Of a stretch of DNA of 64,000 nt, positions 17,933-26,945 are shown in pieces. Below the pieces are notes generated by a model, which searched no databases, was not told the origin of the DNA, and worked only from the letters and a program-made list of their open reading frames with translations. A program made the position numbers and the translations under genes. Location: the NCBI RefSeq assembly GCF_003762925.1, contig NZ_RJUK01000001.1, positions 744,001 to 808,000 on the forward strand, in the 5' to 3' direction. The DNA is from Marinimicrobium koreense. GTDB lineage: Bacteria > Pseudomonadota > Gammaproteobacteria > Pseudomonadales > Cellvibrionaceae. Within the stretch, counting starts at the first letter, position 1; each line of letters starts with the position of its first letter.

Positions 17933-19537
17933 ATGAAGGTTTTGGATTGCACATTACGGGATGGCGGCTATTACAATAGCTGGAATTTTACGACCACCCT
18001 GGCGAACGCCTACCTGAAAGCAATGGTGGCAGCCCGGGTGGATATTGTTGAGCTGGGGCTACGCTCGTTCATCAACAAGGGCTTCAAGGGGCCCAATGCC
18101 TACACGACGGATGACTATCTGGAGTCTCTGGAGATTCCCGCCGGGCTGGATGTGGCGGTAATGGTCAATGCCTCCGAGCTGGTGGGGGAGGCGGTCCTTG
18201 AAGAAAAGCTGGGCCGGTTGTTTCCCAAAGCGGCGTCGGACTCCAAAGTGGATGTGGTGCGCATTGCCTGTCACGTCCATGAGTTCAAAGAGGCCTTGCC
18301 GGCGAGCCAGTGGCTGAAAGACAAAGGCTTTACCGTCGGATTCAACCTGATGCAGGTGGCGGATCGCTCTCCGGACGAGATTTCGGAATTGGCCAAGGAG
18401 GCCAGTCAATACCCGGTGGATGTCCTGTATTTTGCCGACAGCATGGGCAGTATGACGCCGACGGATACCCTGAATATTCTTGGTCACTTCAGAACGCACT
18501 GGAAGGGCCCCATGGGTATTCATACCCACGACAACAAAGGGTTAGCACTGCAGAACACCATGACGGCCCTGGAGCAAGGCGTGGAATGGCTGGACGCAAC
18601 AGTTACCGGTATGGGGCGTGGCCCAGGCAATGCCCGTACCGAGGAGTTGGTCATCGAGGCGGCGGATATTCGCAACACGGAGCTGAATCTGGTGCCGCTA
18701 ATGACGCTGATTCGGGAGTTCTTCCAGCCATTGAAGGCCAAGTGCGGCTGGGGCTCCAACCCTTATTATTACTTGTCCGGCAAGTACGGGATTCACCCGA
18801 CCTATATTCAGGAAATGTTGGGCGACTCCCGCTATAGCGAAGAGGATGTACTGGCGACCATTGATCACCTGAAACAGGAAGGTGGCAAAAAGTTCAGCTT
18901 TAACACCCTCGACGCCACGCGTAACTTCTATGTCGGTAAGCCGAGAGGGAACTGGAAACCGTCCGACCGGTTTGCGGATCGCGAGGTCCTGTTATTAGGT
19001 ACCGGACCCGGCGTGGCGGATCACCAGCAGGCGCTGGAAGCTTATATTGCCAAGCATAAGCCGGTCGTGGTCGCCATGAATACCCAGTCGGCGCTGGATC
19101 AATCACTGATTGATGTCCGTATCGCCTGTCATCCGGTACGTCTGCTGGCGGACCGTGACCACTACTCGGAGCTGCCTCAGCCCCTCATTACACCGGCCTC
19201 CATGCTGCGTGATGACGTCAAGGCGGCCTTTGAGGGTAAGGAGCTTCTGGATTACGGACTGTCCGTCGAGGAAGATACTTTCCGGTTTGATGATTATGCC
19301 TGTGTGTTGCCGTCTTCGTTGGTGGTCTGTTACGCACTGGCGGTGCTGACCGCCGGAAGTGCTCGCCGTATCCTGATGGCCGGGTTTGACGGCTATTCGG
19401 CCGATGATCCCCGTAACGCGGAAATGAACACCATCCTCAGTCTGTATCAGGATCATGACCAGTCACGGGAGATCCTGTCGATTACGGATACTCGCTACGA
19501 GATGCCCGCTAAAAGTGTTTACGGGATGATGGGGTAG
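17933..19537 (+). CDS. HMGL/DRE-TIM aldolase with extra C-terminal domain
   Basis: A 534-residue protein. Residues 1 to about 320 are a DRE-TIM metallolyase barrel. DCTLRDGGYYNSW is at residues 4-16 and carries the catalytic Arg and a metal Asp. MGIHTHDNKG holds the metal-binding HxH, and TGMGRGPGNARTEELV forms the last loop. The family includes 4-hydroxy-2-oxovalerate aldolases that use pyruvate. From about residue 350 a Rossmann-like domain opens with LLGTGPGVADH and is not recognised. The next genes are a CMP-sugar synthetase and a HAD phosphatase, so I infer synthesis of a 2-keto sugar acid. Substrates are unknown. Confidence 0.7.
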   Translation: MKVLDCTLRDGGYYNSWNFTTTLANAYLKAMVAARVDIVELGLRSFINKGFKGPNAYTTDDYLESLEIPAGLDVAVMVNASELVGEAVLEEKLGRLFPKAASDSKVDVVRIACHVHEFKEALPASQWLKDKGFTVGFNLMQVADRSPDEISELAKEASQYPVDVLYFADSMGSMTPTDTLNILGHFRTHWKGPMGIHTHDNKGLALQNTMTALEQGVEWLDATVTGMGRGPGNARTEELVIEAADIRNTELNLVPLMTLIREFFQPLKAKCGWGSNPYYYLSGKYGIHPTYIQEMLGDSRYSEEDVLATIDHLKQEGGKKFSFNTLDATRNFYVGKPRGNWKPSDRFADREVLLLGTGPGVADHQQALEAYIAKHKPVVVAMNTQSALDQSLIDVRIACHPVRLLADRDHYSELPQPLITPASMLRDDVKAAFEGKELLDYGLSVEEDTFRFDDYACVLPSSLVVCYALAVLTAGSARRILMAGFDGYSADDPRNAEMNTILSLYQDHDQSREILSITDTRYEMPAKSVYGMMG

Positions 19538-19541
19538 AGCC

Positions 19542-20228
19542 ATGGGAATGAACGTATTTTTGCCCTGCCGTCAAGGCAGTGAGCGAGTGCCTAGAAAAAA
19601 CATCAAGCCGTTTGCGGATTATCCGAACGGCCTGCTGCAGCTGAAGCTGGAGCAACTGAGCGATGCAACCCGGGTGGACCGGATTTACCTTTCCACCAAC
19701 GATCATGACATTATCGCTTACGCGGAATCCCTGGATAACCCGAAGCTGGTGGTGCACCGTCGTGACGACGCGCTCTGTACCAGTGCCACCAGTACGGATG
19801 AATTGATGGCCCACGTCGTGGACCTGATCCCGGGTGGCGATGTGTTGTGGACACATGTTACCTCGCCGTTTGTCGGCTCCGACACCTATGATCAGATCAT
19901 TCAGGCTTATTACGACGGGCTAGAGCAGGGCTACGACTCATTGATGACAACGACCCTGATCCGTTCCTTCCTGTGGAATGATAACGGTCCGATCAACTAT
20001 GACCGAGCGGTCGAGAAATGGCCCCGTACCCAAACCCTTCCCGCCGTCCATGAAGTCAACAGTGCGGCCTTTGTGAGCAGCCACGATAACTATCAGCGTT
20101 TTCAGGACCGGATTGGACAGAACCCGGTTCTGTTTCCGTTAGGTCATATTGTGGCCCATGATATCGACTGGGACGATGACTTTGTTCTGGCGGAGTCAAT
20201 CGTGAAAGCGGGACTGGCCAACCTATGA
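19542..20228 (+). CDS. Acylneuraminate cytidylyltransferase family protein
   Basis: A 228-residue nucleotidyltransferase. FLPCRQGSERVPRKNIK (residues 5-21) is the CTP-binding loop of the CMP-NeuAc/KDO synthetase family. IYLSTNDHDI and VLWTHVTSPFV follow in the family order, as does EVNSAAFVSS. It should link CMP to a 2-keto acid sugar. It starts four bases after the aldolase stop and overlaps the HAD gene by four bases, so the three are probably co-translated. No NeuB or KdsA condensing enzyme was seen nearby, and the aldolase may take that role. Confidence 0.8.
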   Translation: MGMNVFLPCRQGSERVPRKNIKPFADYPNGLLQLKLEQLSDATRVDRIYLSTNDHDIIAYAESLDNPKLVVHRRDDALCTSATSTDELMAHVVDLIPGGDVLWTHVTSPFVGSDTYDQIIQAYYDGLEQGYDSLMTTTLIRSFLWNDNGPINYDRAVEKWPRTQTLPAVHEVNSAAFVSSHDNYQRFQDRIGQNPVLFPLGHIVAHDIDWDDDFVLAESIVKAGLANL

Positions 20229-20872
20229 TGGATCAGTACCGAACAATCGTGTTTGATTGCGACGGGGTCATTCTGGACTCCAACAAGGTAAAAACAGAGG
20301 CGTTTTACCAGGCCGCCTTGCCTTACGGGGAAGAAGCGGCGAGGGCGTTGGTGCAATACCATGTGAGTAACGGTGGTATATCCCGTTACGTCAAATTTGA
20401 AGCCTTTCTCTCGGAGTTGGCGCCTGCGGGAACCCCAGGCCCTGGGCTCGATGAACTCCTCGAACGCTATGCCAGCTCGGTAAAACAGGGACTGCTGGAG
20501 TGTCGAGTCACCGAAGGACTTGATGAGCTGAGGGCGGCAACGCCCAAGGCGTCCTGGCTGGTAGCTTCGGGTGGAGACCAGAACGAGCTTAGGAGTGTTT
20601 TTGCGCAGCGAGAACTCGCCTCTTTGTTTGATGGCGGGATTTTTGGAAGTCCGGATGACAAGAAAGTGATTCTGCAGCGTGAATTGGCGGCTTTACCCGA
20701 TGACAAACCCGCTCTGTTTATTGGTGACAGCCGCTACGATCATGAGGTGGCTCAGACATTTGGCCTGGACTTCGTGTTTGTCAGTCAGTGGACGGAGTTC
20801 AGCGGGTGGGAGGCCTATTGCCGCAGCCATGGCATTCCGGTGGTGGATGCACCGAGGGACCTGCTGAGCTGA
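20225..20872 (+). CDS. HAD-family phosphatase
   Basis: A 215-residue HAD hydrolase with all four motifs visible: FDCDGVILDS (nucleophile Asp and acid Asp), WLVASGG (Thr/Ser motif), a Lys in SPDDKKVI, and FIGDSRYD (the metal Asp pair). A helical cap between motifs I and II indicates subclass I. In this context it likely dephosphorylates a sugar-phosphate intermediate, as NeuB-pathway or KdsC phosphatases do. The start overlaps the cytidylyltransferase stop, and its own TGA at 20870-20872 shares a base with the next ATG. Confidence 0.8.
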   Translation: MMDQYRTIVFDCDGVILDSNKVKTEAFYQAALPYGEEAARALVQYHVSNGGISRYVKFEAFLSELAPAGTPGPGLDELLERYASSVKQGLLECRVTEGLDELRAATPKASWLVASGGDQNELRSVFAQRELASLFDGGIFGSPDDKKVILQRELAALPDDKPALFIGDSRYDHEVAQTFGLDFVFVSQWTEFSGWEAYCRSHGIPVVDAPRDLLS

Positions 20873-23800
20873 TGATGGACGAGCGCCGAGCCGCGAAGGA
20901 GATCGCTGCATCCGGGTGGTTTGATGAAACCTGGTACCGCGAAGTATACGGTGCTGATGACGCATCGAGCCTGGATCCGGTAACCCACTACCTCCGCTAC
21001 GGGGCAGACTGTGAAAGGGACCCGAGCCCCTGGTTTTCCACGTCTGCTTATCGGGATCAGGTCGGGCCGTCTGTTTTGGCGGGTATCAATCCGCTCTGGC
21101 ATTACATGCAGTTTGGGCGGCTGCAAGGGCGAAGAATTTCGCCTTCGACACTGGCGAATGATAGGAAGGTGACCGCCCGTCATGCGTTGGAGCTCAGCGC
21201 GAAAGCACTGGAAAGCAAGCTCTGGGGTGGCTTTTCAGAGGCCGCGTTGTCGGCCTTGCAGGCCAAGGTGTGTATGCCGACGGTAGACGATGCTGAGCGA
21301 GCATCGGCTTGCTGGGCGCTTGCCCGTTGGTTCTCTGCCCGGGGCGAGTCTCTCAGGGCGGTGCGCTATCTCGAGCAGCGGGCCGTTATTGATGCTGACG
21401 CCTCCACTTCTCGCGACCATCTCATTCTTCTGGTTAACAGTCTGGCGTTGGCCGGTAATGGCGAACGGGCCTGGGCTCTGTCAAGTAAAGCGAGGCGGCG
21501 TTTCAGGGGAGCGGTGGATGTTCAGCTGATCAGCGCCAATGCGCTCTGGGCTCTGGATGACCTTCAGTATGAGAGCGAGCGCCTGTCGACCATTAACAGC
21601 GTATTCCAGTCAATTGGTGCCAGTGCTGTAAAAAAAGCCGATGCCAGTCAGCCGTTGGCACTGGATAATTTACGCTGCGAGCCTGCACCTGAGGTGGATG
21701 CTTCAGGCGAGCTTATTACCATCATCATGCCGGTATTCAACGCGGGCGACTCGGTGGCCTTTGCGATCGAGAGTATCCTGGCTCAGAGCTGGTCCCATTT
21801 TGAGCTATTGGTGGTGGACGACTGCAGTGAGGATGACACCGTTGCCGTTGTTGCCCGTTATTGTGAACGGGACCAGCGGGTTCGACTGATCCGGAATCCC
21901 CTGAACGCCGGAGCCTACTATTGCCGTAATCTAGCGCTTGTGGAAGCCAAAGGTCGGTTGATCACGGTGCACGACAGTGATGACTGGTCTCATGCCGAGA
22001 AACTGGAACGCCAGGTAGCCGCGTTGCGGAGTGCTCCCTCTGCGATGGCTTCACTGACCGATTGGGTTCGGGCCCGGAAAGACCTGTTTTTTACTGGTAC
22101 CTACCGGTTCGGCGGCACGCTGGTTTCTGAAAACCTGTCGTCACTGATGTTTCGCCGCTCAATTCTCGATGAATTGGGGAGTTGGGATCTTGTCCGCGCC
22201 GGGGCGGATACCGAGTTTCTGCAGCGGATAAAAGCCCGATATGGCAAATCCTCTGTGGTGAAAGTGAATCCTGGCACTCCGTTATCATTGTCGTTGGATC
22301 AGCCCAGGTCGCTTACACGTACCTCATTGACCCACACGCGAACCCAGTTTTACGGCCCGAGACGAGAATACCGGGAGAGCGCCGCTGCATGGCACCGAAT
22401 GGCCGCACCAGATCAGCTGTTTGTCTCGCCGGAAGCCAGTAAACGACCGTTTCCCGCTCCGGATGTCATGCAGGTAACGCCAGGACATCCGCGCCGCTAT
22501 GACCTGGTGGTGGTCGCTGATTTCAATATGAGCGGCGGAGCCTATGGTTCCACAATGCAGTACGTTGAAGCCGCATTGACCCTGGGGCTGAGCGTGGCGC
22601 TTTGTCAGTGGCGGCGCTTTGATCTGGATACAACCGCTCCCTTCAATGAGGGACTACGCCGCCGAGCCCTGAGTGGGGAATTTGACGTTCTTGCTCCGGG
22701 TGATGAGGCCACTGCTGAGACCGTGCTGATTGGCTATCCGGTCATTCTGAATCACAAGCCGGATCTGCTTCCCGTGCTGCGGACGGAGCGGCTGCTGATT
22801 CTCGTCAACCAGATGGCATCCCGACTGTATTCAGGAGGGGATGCTCAATACGATCCGGTCGAGGTCACGGCCAACATTCATTGCTGGTTTGGCGTTTACC
22901 CCACGTGGGTTCCCATATCGGGTCTCGTTCATCGCCTGATGATTCAGGATGGGCGTTACTCAAGGATCCATGATGACATTTGGACACCGTTGCAGCCCGT
23001 CAATCTGGATTCTGGGGAGCATGTGCGTTGGCGAGGCGGCGAACGGACAGTTCCGGTTATTGGTCGGCACTCCCGAGATCATTACACCAAGTGGTCCCAA
23101 AGTGCGGAGCGAATCAGTCAGGCCTACTGCGCTGGTCAGGCCTGCGAGGTGCGTTTGCTGGGCGGTGCCGATTGTGCACTGAGTATACTCGGGGAGAAGC
23201 CCCGTAACTGGGTGTTGCACCCTTTCACGGATGATACCGCAAGCTTCCTGAGGGACCTCGACTTCTACGTTCATTATCCCTACGAAGACTATATCGAGGA
23301 GTTTGGCCGAGCGGTTCTGGAGGCGATGAGTTACGGAATACCGGTAATATTACCGCCGGTTTTCCGCGATACCTTCGGCCCGGCGGCGACTTACGCAGAG
23401 CCAGACGAGGTTTGGCAGCGTGTCACTGAGCTGTGGCAAAGTGAACAGGCTTACCTGGAGGCGGGCCGTAGATCCTACGAGTTTGTCCGCCGGAACGCCG
23501 GCTATGATCAGCTCGCCAATCGATTGAACCGGGAAATGACCACGATGAGTACGCAAGAGCAAACCGAATTTGAACTTCGCCGGAAGGTGGAATCGATGAA
23601 AGTTCGACTTGAGCAAGCCGAACGTGAGTTGTCACAAAAACACCGGGAAGTGGCCGCCTTGACACGCCTTTTGGAAAATCGTGACCGGGGCCCCGAACGC
23701 TCCTTTCCGGTTCGCCCCTGGCATGAGCGCTTCTGGCGTACCGCCAGTAAAAAACTGCCTGGCCGGGCCGTCAGGGCCATTGCCAACTCCTCATGGTTTG

Positions 23801-24048
23801 ACGCTCAGTGGTATCGGGACCACTATCCCGAAGTGCAGGGTAGTGCACTGTTCAAGCTATCTCCTGCACTGCATTACCTGAGGGTAGGGGGCTTTGAAGG
23901 CAAGGACCCGGGACCGGACTTCGATAGCGATTGGTACTTGAACACCAATCCGGATGTCAAGGCGGCCGGTGTCAACCCCTTGTACCACTACATTCTTTTT
24001 GGCCGGAGCGATGGACGTCGCCCCCACCCGGGGAAATCCGGACTCTAA
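20872..24048 (+). CDS. Large GT2/GT-B glycosyltransferase flanked by YPDV/NPL modules
   Basis: About 1058 residues from ATG 20872, which overlaps the preceding stop. Order: two modules at 16-92; helical repeats to about 270; a GT2 domain from 282 (TIIMPVFNAGD, VVDDCSEDD, VHDSDDW); a GT-B-like domain from about 541 (YDLVVVADFNMSGGAYG) with EEFGRAVLEAMSYG giving the E-x7-E motif; a coiled coil near 892-938; and two more modules at 975-1058. Both catalytic units look complete. It is the largest gene in the window and shares architecture with the gene at 26945. Confidence 0.75.
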   Translation: MMDERRAAKEIAASGWFDETWYREVYGADDASSLDPVTHYLRYGADCERDPSPWFSTSAYRDQVGPSVLAGINPLWHYMQFGRLQGRRISPSTLANDRKVTARHALELSAKALESKLWGGFSEAALSALQAKVCMPTVDDAERASACWALARWFSARGESLRAVRYLEQRAVIDADASTSRDHLILLVNSLALAGNGERAWALSSKARRRFRGAVDVQLISANALWALDDLQYESERLSTINSVFQSIGASAVKKADASQPLALDNLRCEPAPEVDASGELITIIMPVFNAGDSVAFAIESILAQSWSHFELLVVDDCSEDDTVAVVARYCERDQRVRLIRNPLNAGAYYCRNLALVEAKGRLITVHDSDDWSHAEKLERQVAALRSAPSAMASLTDWVRARKDLFFTGTYRFGGTLVSENLSSLMFRRSILDELGSWDLVRAGADTEFLQRIKARYGKSSVVKVNPGTPLSLSLDQPRSLTRTSLTHTRTQFYGPRREYRESAAAWHRMAAPDQLFVSPEASKRPFPAPDVMQVTPGHPRRYDLVVVADFNMSGGAYGSTMQYVEAALTLGLSVALCQWRRFDLDTTAPFNEGLRRRALSGEFDVLAPGDEATAETVLIGYPVILNHKPDLLPVLRTERLLILVNQMASRLYSGGDAQYDPVEVTANIHCWFGVYPTWVPISGLVHRLMIQDGRYSRIHDDIWTPLQPVNLDSGEHVRWRGGERTVPVIGRHSRDHYTKWSQSAERISQAYCAGQACEVRLLGGADCALSILGEKPRNWVLHPFTDDTASFLRDLDFYVHYPYEDYIEEFGRAVLEAMSYGIPVILPPVFRDTFGPAATYAEPDEVWQRVTELWQSEQAYLEAGRRSYEFVRRNAGYDQLANRLNREMTTMSTQEQTEFELRRKVESMKVRLEQAERELSQKHREVAALTRLLENRDRGPERSFPVRPWHERFWRTASKKLPGRAVRAIANSSWFDAQWYRDHYPEVQGSALFKLSPALHYLRVGGFEGKDPGPDFDSDWYLNTNPDVKAAGVNPLYHYILFGRSDGRRPHPGKSGL

Positions 24049-24075
24049 TCCGATTATTGATTACGACATGTCACG

Positions 24076-25026
24076 ATGAAACCTATTTATTTTGTACATA
24101 TTCCGAAAACCGCGGGCACCAGCTTCCGGGTAGCCTCTTTGAAGTATTACGGTAAGCGTTCCATTGTGTGCGACTATGGAGAATCGGCGCCTGAAACGAG
24201 CGATCTGGTTAAACAGTATGCTTACCAGAACCGGGACTACTGGAAGCTTTTTGAGCAGATCAAGCGCGATGGCTCAGCCATGCTGGGCGGACATGTTTCG
24301 ATATTGAAATACGTCACCGGTCTGGGTGTTGCCAATACCGTCGTTTTCTTTCGAGACCCACTACAGAGAATGTACTCTGAGTATCAGCATCTTGTTCGAC
24401 ACAAGAAGATTGGAGGGACGTTCAGAGACTTTTTCAGCCGGTCAGTCTATGTGAATGTTTTCAGCCGAAAGTTGGAGAATGTTCCGGTTGAAGCCGTCGG
24501 CTTGCTCGGCTTGACAGAAGCGTACGGGGAGTCTCTGAGTGTGTTTAACCGTACCTTTGACTCTGACTTGAGGGAGCTGGAGGAGAATAAAGGGCGAAAA
24601 GCACTTGATCAAACTCATCAGATTAATCAGGACGATATTGAGTATTTTCTTGAGCTGAATGACAAGGATATCGCTTTTTACAGTCACGTCCGATCACTTT
24701 TTGAACAGAGATTGGCCTTCCACAACAGTAATCTGGCTTACGCACATGCAAAGCTTACAAGCGTGACGACCAAGAAGATATCGGGGTGGGCCTGGTGGGC
24801 AGGGGATCAAACAGATCCCGTGGATGTTGTGGTAAGAGTTAATGGCCACCCCGTTGATACGGTGAAGGCGACGGCTCTCAAACCACAGCTGCTTCGATTC
24901 AACCCTCCGAGAGCCGGATATGTCGGGTTTTCCTCGGATGTGTCTATTGAGGCGGGTGACAAGGTTGATTGTATTGTGAAGAAAACCGGACAGGTGTTTC
25001 CGCTTACACCGGAAGTGGTGTCGTAG
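24076..25026 (+). CDS. Sulfotransferase family 2 protein with C-terminal beta domain
   Basis: A 316-residue protein. FVHIPKTAGTSFR (residues 5-17) is the classical 5'-PAPS loop of heparan-sulfate-2-O-type sulfotransferases. VVFFRDPLQRMYSEYQHL (about 91-108) is the 3'-site with Arg and Ser present. From about residue 232 a beta-rich domain with ISGWAWW, a VRVNGHPVDT strand and PPRAGYVGFS resembles accessory domains found on surface-polysaccharide enzymes. It is the clearest sulfotransferase in the window, and the GC content matches its neighbours. It starts 27 bases after the large glycosyltransferase. Confidence 0.85.
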   Translation: MKPIYFVHIPKTAGTSFRVASLKYYGKRSIVCDYGESAPETSDLVKQYAYQNRDYWKLFEQIKRDGSAMLGGHVSILKYVTGLGVANTVVFFRDPLQRMYSEYQHLVRHKKIGGTFRDFFSRSVYVNVFSRKLENVPVEAVGLLGLTEAYGESLSVFNRTFDSDLRELEENKGRKALDQTHQINQDDIEYFLELNDKDIAFYSHVRSLFEQRLAFHNSNLAYAHAKLTSVTTKKISGWAWWAGDQTDPVDVVVRVNGHPVDTVKATALKPQLLRFNPPRAGYVGFSSDVSIEAGDKVDCIVKKTGQVFPLTPEVVS

Positions 25027-25064
25027 CGAATGATTTTTATCAGATATATTTAAGGAATTTGAGG

Positions 25065-26945
25065 ATGAAGTTTTTTGTCGGAAGTGAAAGATTCACTTCA
25101 AGATTCAGGGAAGGTGCGTCGTTGGCCAGTATGGAAAAACTGTTCTTCGGAAACGGTTTCGTCGTAGGACTGACGGGAGAGTACAAGACTTTCAAGTCGA
25201 CCCATATGACGTTCGGCGGTGCCAGATTGACCGAGGACTCATTTCTGGCCCACTGGAACTTTCAGAAGGCCTCAGATGAAGAGGTATATAAGCACTACGA
25301 GAACAGGTTGACAGATTTCAGCCTTGGCGCCTTTGGTTTGTTGGCCTGGACGGAAAGTGAGTGGGAGGTGGCACTTGATCAATTGGCGCAGTACGCCGTT
25401 TTTATCTGGCGTGAAGGGGATGACTATCTGATCAGTAATTCGCTCGAACTGATGATTCAGGTGCTTAAGTTGCATCGAGTAGTAGTCAGAAAGTCACCTG
25501 AAAATGCGGTTGAGGCATTGCTTTATGGAACTTCTTTTGGTGGTGCAACGGGCTACGTTGGAGTACGCCTGTGTTGCACGACGAGTCTGGTGTATTCGGA
25601 AGGTCAGCTTCGGGGCGATGACTACGATTTCTTGAACAAACTGTATGCCAGTGATTCTCAAACGTATGATGAACTGCTGGACAAAACAGTGACATTCCTC
25701 AAGTCGGCCGCGCGGAATCTCAACCCTGATAAGGTTGGAGGGAAGATTCTCTCGGATTTGACAGGTGGCGTCGACAGCCGGATGGTGATGTCCCTGTTGA
25801 TGTGCTCGTCATTGCCAACCGAAGAGCTGGAGGTTTTTTGCCTCGGTTCGGATGCGCGGGCTGACAAGATCGTTGCGGATTATCTGGTTGAGAAATATGG
25901 GTTTAAGCCCGGAGTATTCTACAATGCCAAGTCCCCGGAGGGCGTCAGCCCGGCCGATTCAATTGAACGGGGCGTTCGCCGCTTTCATGGCATGAAGCTG
26001 GCGGATTTTGGTGATTTCGGTGATGGAAGAATCATAGGTCAAACCAAGCTTACGGGATACTACGGTGAACTGACTCGTCTGTTTTACGATTTTGAACCTG
26101 GTGCCAATGAGGCGTTGGCAGACAGGCTGGTTTCCGCTGCCGGTGTTCAGCAGTATTTCACAAGGGAGGTCATGCATGGCTTCAAGCGGAAGGTGTGTGG
26201 CTTTCTTGAGCGTATTGATGCATTGGGGGTCGGCTTCGAGGATAAGCTGAACGCGCTGTATCTCTTGAATAGAAACAAGGTACACTTCGGCATGTCGGCT
26301 TACTTGGCGGACAATACAAGGCAAGCCTTCCATCCGTTGTGTTCATCATTGTTCACAAAGCTCTCGGGAAAGCTGTCCCGGGAAGATCGCTCTGTCAATC
26401 GCGTGGCTTTTGATGTAATTGACGGCCTGTCAAAGAATCTTCTGTGTGAACCTATGGCAGAGAAAGTCTGGGCCCAGGAGCTCTTTGACACTGAGTTTGA
26501 CTATGGCGCTTATCGTCAATCAGCCTTTGTCAGGAATGGTGATGATCCACTGTCCGATCGACGTTACAAATATGGCCAGCGAAACCTCCTTCATGCGGCA
26601 CAGCCAAAGAAGCTGGTTGATTCCGGGTTCTCCGACCGGATGAGGAAGTCCGGAGCCCAGTATCACTGGGCTCTGCTGCCCGACGTGGTCAGTCGACTAC
26701 GGTTCTATATTAACCGGCTTGATCAGTCCGAAATGGCGGGATCATTAAGCCAGGTGCTTGAGGTGGATCGCGTAAAGGGCTTGCTGGCTCAAATCAATTT
26801 CGACGCTGCGTCACACAAGGATGCGGGATTGACGAATGGTGAAGCCAAGTTTTTGCTCAAACTGTTATCGACATTTTCCTGGGTCCTGGGCGATGACAGG
26901 CTGCTCAGCGTCGACTATACGTTCAATGTGGGAACCCTTAACTGA
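25065..26945 (+). CDS. Asparagine-synthase-like protein without N-terminal Cys
   Basis: About 626 residues. A PP-loop DLTGGVDSRMVMS near residue 233 is the ATP-pyrophosphatase motif of the asparagine synthase / beta-lactam synthetase family. An N-terminal region with a glutamine-amidotransferase-like fold precedes it. The protein begins MKFFVGSE, so the Cys2 nucleophile of true AsnB is missing and it should not hydrolyse glutamine. A role in amidating a uronic acid or an attached amino acid is possible. ATG 25065 has AAGGA eight bases upstream. Its stop overlaps the next ATG. Confidence 0.65.
   Translation: MKFFVGSERFTSRFREGASLASMEKLFFGNGFVVGLTGEYKTFKSTHMTFGGARLTEDSFLAHWNFQKASDEEVYKHYENRLTDFSLGAFGLLAWTESEWEVALDQLAQYAVFIWREGDDYLISNSLELMIQVLKLHRVVVRKSPENAVEALLYGTSFGGATGYVGVRLCCTTSLVYSEGQLRGDDYDFLNKLYASDSQTYDELLDKTVTFLKSAARNLNPDKVGGKILSDLTGGVDSRMVMSLLMCSSLPTEELEVFCLGSDARADKIVADYLVEKYGFKPGVFYNAKSPEGVSPADSIERGVRRFHGMKLADFGDFGDGRIIGQTKLTGYYGELTRLFYDFEPGANEALADRLVSAAGVQQYFTREVMHGFKRKVCGFLERIDALGVGFEDKLNALYLLNRNKVHFGMSAYLADNTRQAFHPLCSSLFTKLSGKLSREDRSVNRVAFDVIDGLSKNLLCEPMAEKVWAQELFDTEFDYGAYRQSAFVRNGDDPLSDRRYKYGQRNLLHAAQPKKLVDSGFSDRMRKSGAQYHWALLPDVVSRLRFYINRLDQSEMAGSLSQVLEVDRVKGLLAQINFDAASHKDAGLTNGEAKFLLKLLSTFSWVLGDDRLLSVDYTFNVGTLN

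Noticed and set aside
20788-20871. Upstream extension of the large glycosyltransferase
   Set aside because: It would overlap the HAD gene by 85 bases; the ATG at 20872 overlaps its stop by one base, which fits coupling.
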